Assembly (NCBI GenBank): GCA_938088195.1 | Contig: CALKEO010000022.1 | Span: 1 to 35,413, forward strand | DNA from: an uncultured Flavobacteriaceae bacterium | GTDB lineage: Bacteria; Bacteroidota; Bacteroidia; Flavobacteriales; Flavobacteriaceae | Length of the DNA: 35,413 nucleotides | Direction: 5' to 3' | Shown: in pieces, positions 26,851-34,208 of the stretch | How the letters are laid out: each line of letters begins with the position of its first letter | How positions within the stretch are numbered: the first letter of the stretch is position 1 | Made by a program: the position numbers and the translations under genes | Notes under the pieces: generated by a model | The model's input: only the letters and a program-made list of their open reading frames with translations | Database searches by the model: none | What the model was told of the DNA's origin: nothing

Positions 26851-28344
26851 TTAATTAGATAAATTAATAGGCTCTCCAATTAGAGTTGCTGATGTGCAGT
26901 CTTTAATATAAACGTTCACAAAATCACCAATTTGATAATTTTTTTTATCAAATACTACTACTGTGTTTTGCTCATTTCTACCACTCCATTGACTCTTTGA
27001 TTTTTTTGATTCTTTTTCTATTAATACTTCAACAGTTTTGCCAATAAAATTGGTTGTCCTGTAATTACTATGCTCTTGTTGCAGATTAACAATTTCTTGT
27101 AATCTATTTTTTTTTGTTAATTCACTAACATTGTCTTCAAATTTTTTCGCAGCCAAAGTACCTGGTCTCTCAGAATACTTAAACATATATCCAAAATCAT
27201 ATTTTATCTTTTTCATTAAATCAATTGTTTGCTGATGATCATTATCTGTTTCATTTGGAAAACCAGCTATAATATCTTGAGATATTGAACATTCAGGAAT
27301 AATTCTTCTAATTTCTTTAATTAAATCGAGGTACTGAGCTCTGGTGTGCTGCCTGTTCATGGCTCTTAAAATATTATCACTTCCAGATTGAACAGGAAGA
27401 TGAATATGGTTACATATATTTTTATATTTAGACATGGTAAGTATAACATCTGAACCCATATCTTGAGGATTCGATGTGGAAAACCTAATTCTTAATTTTG
27501 GAAAAGTTTCTGCTACTAATTTTAATAGTTTCGAAAAATTTATTGAAGTTTTTTTTCTTAGATCACTAATTTTTTTAAAATCTTTTTTTAATCCGCCTCC
27601 GTACCAAAGATAACTATCGACATTTTGCCCTAGCAGGGTAACCTCCTTAAAATTTTTATTTACTAATAATTTAATTTCTTCCAAAATACTTTTTGGATCA
27701 CGACTTCTCTCTCTTCCTCTTGTAAATGGAACGACACAGAATGTGCACATGTTGTCACATCCTCTTGTTATTGAAACATAAGCTGTAACACCATTTGATG
27801 ATAACCTTACTGGGTTTATATCACCATAAGTTTCGTCTTTGGATAAAAGTACATTAACAGCGCTCCTTCCATCGTTAATCTCATTAATTAAATTAGGAAG
27901 GTCTTTATATGCATCAGGGCCTACTACTAAATCTACTATTTTCTCTTCATCTAAAAACTTGTTTTTCAAACGTTCTGCCATACATCCAAGAACACCAACT
28001 TTAAGATTTTTATTGGTTCTTTTTAACTTATTAAAACCTTTTAATCTTTTTCTTACCGTTTGTTCAGCTTTTTCTCTTATAGAACAAGTGTTTAATAATA
28101 TTAAATCAGCATCTTTAATATCTTTTGTGGGTTTATATCCTTCTTTTGTTACAATTGAGGCTACAACTTCACTGTCTGCAAAATTCATTTGACAACCGTA
28201 ACTTTCTATATAGAATTTCTTACTTTTATTAAACCCCTGATTATCAACATAATGTAGAGATTTTGAGTTAAGGGAAATATGGGTGGATTCTTCGTTATAC
28301 TGATACGGGTTCTTTTCTAATATGGAAGTTTCTTCTTTCTTCAT
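26851..28344 (-). CDS. miaB: tRNA-2-methylthio-N6-dimethylallyladenosine synthase MiaB
   Basis: A radical-SAM methylthiotransferase that modifies position 37 of tRNAs reading UNN codons. The N-terminal domain binds one Fe-S cluster through Cys51 (YGCQMNFADSE), Cys87 (NTCSIREKA) and Cys121 (GCMAERLK). The radical-SAM cluster is CDNMCTFC (Cys196, 200, 203), followed by VVPFTRGRERSRDP. A C-terminal TRAM domain (about 430-490) binds RNA. The length of 497 includes about 40 extra N-terminal residues. It heads the long minus-strand block and has a plausible promoter about 105 bp upstream of its ATG. Confidence 0.97.
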   Translation of the reverse strand: MKKEETSILEKNPYQYNEESTHISLNSKSLHYVDNQGFNKSKKFYIESYGCQMNFADSEVVASIVTKEGYKPTKDIKDADLILLNTCSIREKAEQTVRKRLKGFNKLKRTNKNLKVGVLGCMAERLKNKFLDEEKIVDLVVGPDAYKDLPNLINEINDGRSAVNVLLSKDETYGDINPVRLSSNGVTAYVSITRGCDNMCTFCVVPFTRGRERSRDPKSILEEIKLLVNKNFKEVTLLGQNVDSYLWYGGGLKKDFKKISDLRKKTSINFSKLLKLVAETFPKLRIRFSTSNPQDMGSDVILTMSKYKNICNHIHLPVQSGSDNILRAMNRQHTRAQYLDLIKEIRRIIPECSISQDIIAGFPNETDNDHQQTIDLMKKIKYDFGYMFKYSERPGTLAAKKFEDNVSELTKKNRLQEIVNLQQEHSNYRTTNFIGKTVEVLIEKESKKSKSQWSGRNEQNTVVVFDKKNYQIGDFVNVYIKDCTSATLIGEPINLSN

Positions 28345-28449
28345 TTTTCTATTTGGTATAACTATGGGTGGAAAAATATTTAATCAGAGTTCCCTCCATT
28401 TAAACTTATATCCAAATCTATTTCAAGATTTTTGAACATAAATTAAACA

Positions 28450-28497
28450 CAAATATAATAAAAAATATGTCAATATGTCATGTATTTTAGTATGACA
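28450..28497 (-). promoter_or_regulatory. miaB promoter region with TGTCA/TGACA repeats
   Basis: On the minus strand TATATTTG (28457 down to 28450) matches the TAnnTTTG -7 box exactly. Just upstream lies an 8-bp tandem repeat (ATATGTCA at 28465-28472 and 28473-28480, plus strand) and an inverted copy TATGACA at 28491-28497. The arrangement TTGACATA, T-rich stretch, TTTG is nearly the same as that before groES. Confidence 0.5.
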
Positions 28498-28545
28498 AAA
28501 GGGTTGCTAGTAACATTGTTACTTCGATGATAATAAACTTAAAGT

Positions 28546-28567
28546 ATTTACAATAATATTTGTAAAT
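28546..28567. promoter_or_regulatory. Operator-like inverted repeat upstream of the GT2 gene
   Basis: ATTTACAA (28546-28553) and TTGTAAAT (28560-28567) form a perfect 8-bp inverted repeat with a 6-base spacer, 52 bp before the GTG start. Its right arm overlaps a TTTG that, with TATATTTA at 28586-28593, could be the promoter. It may be a repressor site or, less likely, chance. Confidence 0.4.
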
Positions 28568-28618
28568 GATATTTATTAAATAATTTATATTTACTTTTTA
28601 ATAAAGCTAGATTTTAAA

Positions 28619-29374
28619 GTGTCCCAAATTACTGCAATTATACCCACATTTAATGAGGAAATTCACATCGAAGAAGCTATACAATCAGTTCAATTTGCAG
28701 ATGAAATTATTATAATTGATTCTTTTAGTACTGATAATACTGTAAAAATTGCAAAAAAACATAACGTAGTTTTAATTCAGCGTATTTTTGACGACTATTC
28801 GTCTCAAAAAAATTTTGCTATTGATAAAGCAACACACAATTGGATTTGTATTTTGGATGCAGATGAGCGTATTTCAATAGCTTTAAAAAAAGAAATTTTA
28901 AAAAAAGTTTCTAGTGAAGAAACTAATGAGTCGGCATTTTGGATATACCGTTCCAATATATTTATGAACAAAGAAATTAAATATTCTGGATGGCAAAATG
29001 ATAAGGTTATTAGGCTTTTCAAAAAAGATAGCTGCCGCTACGATGGAAAACTTGTTCATGAAGAAATTTTTACAAAAGGAAAAATCGGATTTTTAAAAAA
29101 TAAACTAGTTCACAATACCTATAAAAGTTTTGATATTTTTATTTCAAAAAAGAATGATTACGCAATTTTACAAGCCTTAGAATTACATAAAAAAAATATA
29201 AAACCAAACTTATACCATTTTATTCTCAAACCAATTATTAGATTTTATAGACACTATTTTTTTCATAGAGGTGTTTTAGATGGCATTCCTGGTTTAGTTA
29301 TATCATACGTAGCTATGTATACAGTGTTTGTAAGATATGTAAAACTATGGCTTCTAATAAAGAAGATGCAATAA
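28619..29374 (+). CDS. Family 2 glycosyltransferase (WaaE/KdtX-like)
   Basis: A 251-residue GT-A fold transferase resembling the LPS inner-core glucosyltransferases. Motifs are ITAIIPTFNEEIHIEEAI at the N-terminus, FADEIIIIDSFSTDNTVKIA, DYSSQKNFAIDKATHNWI and the metal-binding LDADERIS (DxD at Asp80-Asp82). The C-terminal part has KLVHEEIF and a hydrophobic, aromatic stretch (VISYVAMYTVFVRYVKLW) that may contact the membrane. The start is GTG at 28619, needed to include the first strand. The sugar and acceptor cannot be read from the sequence. It pairs with the methyltransferase gene 31 bp downstream. Confidence 0.92.
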   Translation: MSQITAIIPTFNEEIHIEEAIQSVQFADEIIIIDSFSTDNTVKIAKKHNVVLIQRIFDDYSSQKNFAIDKATHNWICILDADERISIALKKEILKKVSSEETNESAFWIYRSNIFMNKEIKYSGWQNDKVIRLFKKDSCRYDGKLVHEEIFTKGKIGFLKNKLVHNTYKSFDIFISKKNDYAILQALELHKKNIKPNLYHFILKPIIRFYRHYFFHRGVLDGIPGLVISYVAMYTVFVRYVKLWLLIKKMQ

Positions 29375-29405
29375 CTAAAATTAATTTAAATAAACTAAAA
29401 AAAAA

Positions 29406-30206
29406 ATGGCTAGTAAATCTAAAAATAAATTAAACAGGTATAGAAATCTAATAAAAGTTGTTAAAAATTATAGGTCATATATTTTAAGAAAATTAATTGG
29501 ATTTAATAATGGTTTTAAATTTGAAATAATCGGTTTAGGTGATATTTATGTTCCTAAAAATATGCTTGGTCCATTTAGAGAAAATTTTTTAGATGATATT
29601 TATTTTAAACATATTCCAAAAAAAATTTTCGAAAAAAATGAATCTCCTGTTGTAATTGATATAGGATCTAATGCAGGTTATTTTTCATTGGCAATGTTTT
29701 GGAAAAAACCGAAAGCAAAAATCTATGGATTCGAACCACACCCATTTTGTTATAAAACTTCTTTGGATTATGCCAGGAAATTTAAAAGATTTGATTGGAA
29801 TTTATACAACCTAGCTGTAAGCAATAACAATGATGAGATATATTTGAACACAAATGATATTGAAAGTTTTACAACTGTGGCAAGCGTATTTAAAAAAGGA
29901 AATAATATTAATTCTTTTGCTGTAAAGGCAATAAAATTCAGCTCATTCATTGAGGAGAATAAGATTAAAAATATTGACTTTATTAAGTTAGACTGTGAAG
30001 GTTCTGAATATGATATTTTGTACTCGATGTCAAATACTGAGTTTAAAATTATAAAATCATTATGTATAGAAACTCATAATGGAAAAAATCCTAATCAAAA
30101 CTTAGAATCATTAAATACTTATATCCAAAATTTGGGATTTAAAACTGTAACATTAGTTGAAGATGATTACTCTGGATATATATGGGCTTGGAAAAATTCT
30201 GTTTAA
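29406..30206 (+). CDS. FkbM family methyltransferase
   Basis: A 266-residue S-adenosylmethionine-dependent methyltransferase. The SAM-binding motif I is VVIDIGSNAGYFSLAM (residues 82-97). Motif II includes IYGFEPHPF with an acidic residue for the ribose (Glu110). The family signature FIKLDCEGSEYDIL lies in the second half. FkbM-type enzymes usually O-methylate sugars or polyketides. Next to a GT2 glycosyltransferase, a role in methylating a surface glycan is a reasonable inference. About 60 N-terminal residues are lysine-rich and precede the fold. A 316-bp non-coding gap follows. Confidence 0.9.
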   Translation: MASKSKNKLNRYRNLIKVVKNYRSYILRKLIGFNNGFKFEIIGLGDIYVPKNMLGPFRENFLDDIYFKHIPKKIFEKNESPVVIDIGSNAGYFSLAMFWKKPKAKIYGFEPHPFCYKTSLDYARKFKRFDWNLYNLAVSNNNDEIYLNTNDIESFTTVASVFKKGNNINSFAVKAIKFSSFIEENKIKNIDFIKLDCEGSEYDILYSMSNTEFKIIKSLCIETHNGKNPNQNLESLNTYIQNLGFKTVTLVEDDYSGYIWAWKNSV

Positions 30207-30522
30207 ATCAATTCACTAAAGTTATTTTTGAAATATGCTAAAAACTATAAATTATATTTTAGATTGTTTTTAAGTAAGGGTCAGGTCGGCTAATTATTTC
30301 TTCATAGTTGTTAATATTTGTTACATACATTGCCTAAGCGCACTCAATTTTTTAAGATTCTTTTTTAGTTAAAGCTTGTTGGAATAAAATCAAGTCTTTA
30401 GAATTACATTAATTATGAAAATATTTTAAGAATAATTAAGTGAAAAAATCAACTCAAGTTATTTAAAAAATTATTGAATTAAAAAAAAAATATACTTTTG
30501 TCATCTTAATTAAAAACAAATT
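30207..30522. other. Intergenic gap with no supported gene
   Basis: The only non-coding stretch above 300 bp. Most of it is very AT-rich, but 30277-30291 (GGGTCAGGTCGGCTA) and 30331-30343 (TGCCTAAGCGCAC) are clearly richer in G and C. A minus-strand frame of 23 codons (30259-30330, ending RPDPYLKTI) is too short to call. No tRNA, hairpin terminator or repeat was recognised. The last 50 bases hold the topA promoter. Confidence 0.6.
30474..30500 (+). promoter_or_regulatory. Putative topA promoter
   Basis: TACTTTTG at 30493-30500 matches TAnnTTTG exactly. A TTG at 30474-30476 lies 16 bases upstream, slightly shorter than the usual -33 spacing. Initiation would fall near 30507, about 15 bases before the topA ATG. 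An A-tract separates the boxes. Confidence 0.5.
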
Positions 30523-32988
30523 ATGTCCAAAAATTTGGTAATTGTTGAGTCTCCTGCAAAAGCAAAAACTATTGAAAAATATTTAGGCCCAGACTTTAAA
30601 GTAGCTTCAAGTTATGGACATATTTCTGATTTACCCTCGAAAGAACTGGGAGTCGATGTTGAAAATGATTTTAAACCAAAATATACAATTTCAAAAGATA
30701 AAAAGGATGTTGTCAAGGAACTTAAAAAGAAAGCGGATAAAGCTGAACTAGTTTGGCTTGCTAGTGATGAGGACAGGGAAGGGGAAGCAATCGCATGGCA
30801 TTTGTCCGAAAATTTAAAATTAGAAAATCATAAAACTAAAAGAATTGTTTTTAGAGAAATAACCAAAAATGCAATTTTAAAGGCAATTGAAAACCCAAGA
30901 GAAATAGATTATAATTTAGTTAATGCTCAACAAGCTAGAAGGGTTATTGATAGGTTAGTTGGATTTGAAATATCTCCAATATTGTGGAGAAAAGTTAAGG
31001 GAGGTCTTTCTGCTGGAAGAGTTCAGTCTGTAGCTGTTAGATTATTAGTTGATCGTGAAAAAGAAATAAATAATTTTATTACAAAATCTTCTTTTAAAGT
31101 TGTTGCTAAGTTTGCAAATTCAAAAGGTATTGAATTTTTAGCTCAATATTCTGAAAATTTCAATTCTACAGATGATGTCGTGTTGTTTTTAGAAAAAAAC
31201 ATTAATAGTAATTTCAACATATCATCAATTGAAAAAAAACCAGCAAAAAAAACTCCATCGCCACCTTTCACTACCTCAACTTTACAACAAGAGGCGTCAA
31301 GAAAGTTAGGGTTTAATGTTAGTAGAACAATGTCTGCCGCTCAAAAATTATATGAGTCTGGTAATATAACTTACATGAGAACCGATAGTGTAAATCTGTC
31401 AAATGACGCTCTAAATTCTGCTGAGCACGTGATCTCTAAAAATTACGGGAACAATTATGCTAAAAGAAGAAAATTTAGCAGTAAAAACAAAGGTGCACAA
31501 GAAGCACATGAGGCAATCAGACCAACCAATTTAGAAAAGTCTGATGTTCAAATGGACTCCGATCAGTCTCGATTGTATAAATTGATTTGGCTAAGAACCA
31601 TAGCTTCTCAAATGAGTGATGCGATTCTGGAAAGAACGACGTTTAAAATCAAGTCAAGTTCTTATTCGAATGAATTTAGTTCAAAAGGAGAAGTAATAAA
31701 ATTTGACGGTTTTTTAAAAGTTTATATAGCAGGGGTAGACAATAGTGAAGATGCTGAGTCCTCAGGAATTCTTCCATCACTTTCAGTTGGTGAAAATTTA
31801 ACCAATGTCAATATTGTGGCCACTGAAAAATTTTCAAGACCACCATTCAGATTTTCTGAAGCTGCATTAGTAAAAAAATTAGAAGAGCTAGGGATTGGGA
31901 GACCATCAACTTACGCACCTACCATTACAACTATTCAAAATAGAAAATATGTTTCAAAAGGTGTCTTTGAGGGTGATGAAAGAAAATACACCGAATTAAA
32001 ATTAAGTAACGGAAACATAGAAAATTCTCAACGTACTGAAATTACTGGATCAGATAAAGGAAAGCTTGTCCCAACTGAAGTAGGAATAATTGTAACTGAT
32101 TTCCTTGTTAATAATTTTAAAAATATTTTAGATTATAATTTTACAGCAAGTGTTGAACAGGATTTTGATAAAATTGCCAATGGTGATAAAAATTGGACTA
32201 ATATTTTGAAGGAATTTTATGGGACTTTTCACCCCAACGTTGAAGATGTTAAAGAAAATGCTGAAAGAGAATCTGGAGAAAGGCTTTTAGGAACCGATCC
32301 TGTAAGTGGCAGGAAAGTTATGGTTCGTCTGGGAAAATTTGGGCCAATGGTTCAAATCGGTAAGGTTGACGATGAGGAAAAGCCAATTTTTGCAGGCCTT
32401 CTTCCGCATCAAAAAATTAGTAAAATAAGTTTAGAAGAAAGCTTAGAACTATTTAAACTTCCATGTTATTTAGGTGATTTTGAAAATGAAAAGGTAGAGT
32501 CCAACGCAGGAAGGTTTGGTCCATATGTTAAACATAACAATATATTTGTTTCACTTCCAAAAGGTTTAAATCCCTTAGAGGTTACCCTAGACCAAGCTGT
32601 TGAACTGATTTTAGAAAAAAGAAGAAAAGACGCTCCGATAGGAAATTATGAGGGTCATGATATTAGTAAGGGTAAAGGAAGGTTTGGACCATTTATAAAG
32701 TGGAATGGATTGTTTATAAATGTTAATAAGTCGTACGATTTTGAAAATCTGACTTTGGAAGAATGTTATGAGCTTATTGAAAATAAAAAGAAAAAAGAAG
32801 CTGAAAAATTACTTAGGGTTTGGGAAGATGAAGGCATTAGAATTGAGAAAGCCCGTTGGGGAAGGTTTAATGTAATTAAAGGAAAAAATAAAGTAGAACT
32901 GCCCAAGGGTACTGATATTGAAAAATTTACAATTGAAGATGTAACGGCTTTTTTCAAGAAAAAATCAAGCAAAAAAATCAAAAAATAA
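30523..32988 (+). CDS. topA: DNA topoisomerase I (type IA)
   Basis: Relaxes negative supercoils by transient single-strand cleavage. The TOPRIM domain has VESPAKAKTIEKYLG and the acidic triad in LASDEDREGEAIAWHL. The gate domains include NAQQARRVIDRLVGFEISPI and GLSAGRVQSVAVRLLVDRE. The catalytic tyrosine is in ITYMRTDSVNLS (Tyr284). At 821 residues it ends in three Topo_C-type repeats, marked by GRFGPYVKHN, GRFGPFIKWNG and ARWGRFNVIKG, and a lysine-rich tail (KKKSSKKIKK). No cysteine zinc fingers are present, which is usual for Bacteroidota. The arginase-like gene starts 2 bp later. Confidence 0.98.
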   Translation: MSKNLVIVESPAKAKTIEKYLGPDFKVASSYGHISDLPSKELGVDVENDFKPKYTISKDKKDVVKELKKKADKAELVWLASDEDREGEAIAWHLSENLKLENHKTKRIVFREITKNAILKAIENPREIDYNLVNAQQARRVIDRLVGFEISPILWRKVKGGLSAGRVQSVAVRLLVDREKEINNFITKSSFKVVAKFANSKGIEFLAQYSENFNSTDDVVLFLEKNINSNFNISSIEKKPAKKTPSPPFTTSTLQQEASRKLGFNVSRTMSAAQKLYESGNITYMRTDSVNLSNDALNSAEHVISKNYGNNYAKRRKFSSKNKGAQEAHEAIRPTNLEKSDVQMDSDQSRLYKLIWLRTIASQMSDAILERTTFKIKSSSYSNEFSSKGEVIKFDGFLKVYIAGVDNSEDAESSGILPSLSVGENLTNVNIVATEKFSRPPFRFSEAALVKKLEELGIGRPSTYAPTITTIQNRKYVSKGVFEGDERKYTELKLSNGNIENSQRTEITGSDKGKLVPTEVGIIVTDFLVNNFKNILDYNFTASVEQDFDKIANGDKNWTNILKEFYGTFHPNVEDVKENAERESGERLLGTDPVSGRKVMVRLGKFGPMVQIGKVDDEEKPIFAGLLPHQKISKISLEESLELFKLPCYLGDFENEKVESNAGRFGPYVKHNNIFVSLPKGLNPLEVTLDQAVELILEKRRKDAPIGNYEGHDISKGKGRFGPFIKWNGLFINVNKSYDFENLTLEECYELIENKKKKEAEKLLRVWEDEGIRIEKARWGRFNVIKGKNKVELPKGTDIEKFTIEDVTAFFKKKSSKKIKK

Positions 32989-32990
32989 AA

Positions 32991-34130
32991 ATGATTTCTG
33001 ATTATCTTTCCACTGTAGAATCAGATTTTCTAAGCTTTATTAAATATCTTCCTCAATCCTCTGTTGGAAGAAACATTAAAATATTTCAGAACGAATCTGT
33101 TGACCTTGTAGAGGCAGATATAGCTTTTATTGCTTTGAATGAGTACCGCGGTTCTGTTGAAACAAACAATAAATCAAAAAAAATAAATTCAAATAGATTA
33201 AGAAAAGAGTTTTATTCGCTTTATTTAGGAGATTGGAATGTAAATTTGTTAGATTGTGGTGATGTAATTAATGGTCATGAAATTACAGATACTTATCATG
33301 CTGTTCAATATATCTCAGAAATTTTAATTAGTAAAAATGTTATTCCCTTTTTTTTTGGAGGTTCTCAAGACCTAACATTTTCCTTATATAAGTCTTATTG
33401 TAATAAAAACGTAGAAATTAATTTAACCTCAGTTGATAATAAGTTTGATCTTGGCAAAATTCAAAAAAGTTTTAACGACACATCGTTTGTTTCTAAGGTA
33501 ATTATGGAAGACAATAACGAATTAAATCATTTTGTAAATATTGGTTATCAGACTTTTTTAAATTCTCAAGAAGAAATAGATTTATTGGAAAAACTACAAT
33601 TTGAATCCTACAGGTTGGGAAGAATTGAAAGAGAAATGGATATTGTTGAACCCTCTATTAGAAATTCCAATATAATTTCTGTTGATTTTAAATGTGTAAA
33701 AGCCTCAGAACTAAACTTTGTACATAATTATACTAATGGATTAATGAGTAATCAAATATGTCAAATATCAAGGTATGCTGGTTTAAGCAGCCGAGTTTCT
33801 TCATTTGCTGTTTTTGATGTTTTTGACAATAAAATTTCTCATTCATTATTATCACAATTGATGTGGTATTTTGTAGAGGGGTTCTCTTTAAGAGTTTCAG
33901 AAAATCCAAATAATAAGGACTTTAAAGGTAGTTCTTATCATGTTTCTATAGATGATCAGGATTTTAAATTTATGGAAAGTGAATTAAGTCAAAAATGGTG
34001 GGTAGAAATTCCTAATAATAATTTTAATAAAAAGTCGTTAATTCCATGTAGTAAAAAGGATTATAGTGATGCTTGTAATCAGAAACTGTCAGAAAGAATT
34101 TTGTTAAGTTTGAAAAGAAATTTCGTATAA
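32991..34130 (+). CDS. Arginase/formimidoylglutamase-fold protein with degraded metal site
   Basis: A 379-residue ureohydrolase-like protein, of a kind usually annotated in Flavobacteriia as formimidoylglutamase or arginase. The fold motifs are recognisable but altered. The GG-x-H motif is GGSQD (123-127), so the ligand His is Gln126. The DAHxD motif is DNKFD (149-153), keeping both Asp but with Lys for His. The SxDxD motif is SVDFK (230-234), keeping the first Asp but with Lys for the second. Three of six Mn ligands are thus lost, so catalysis of the usual kind is unlikely. The last 80 residues extend past the usual fold. It starts 2 bp after topA and precedes gldK by 78 bp. Confidence 0.82.
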   Translation: MISDYLSTVESDFLSFIKYLPQSSVGRNIKIFQNESVDLVEADIAFIALNEYRGSVETNNKSKKINSNRLRKEFYSLYLGDWNVNLLDCGDVINGHEITDTYHAVQYISEILISKNVIPFFFGGSQDLTFSLYKSYCNKNVEINLTSVDNKFDLGKIQKSFNDTSFVSKVIMEDNNELNHFVNIGYQTFLNSQEEIDLLEKLQFESYRLGRIEREMDIVEPSIRNSNIISVDFKCVKASELNFVHNYTNGLMSNQICQISRYAGLSSRVSSFAVFDVFDNKISHSLLSQLMWYFVEGFSLRVSENPNNKDFKGSSYHVSIDDQDFKFMESELSQKWWVEIPNNNFNKKSLIPCSKKDYSDACNQKLSERILLSLKRNFV

Positions 34131-34208
34131 TTAAATCAAAAGTTTATTTTAGCATCAAAAATTGTATTATTTTTATAGCTACTATAATTTAGATTAAAAT
34201 AAAATTTA

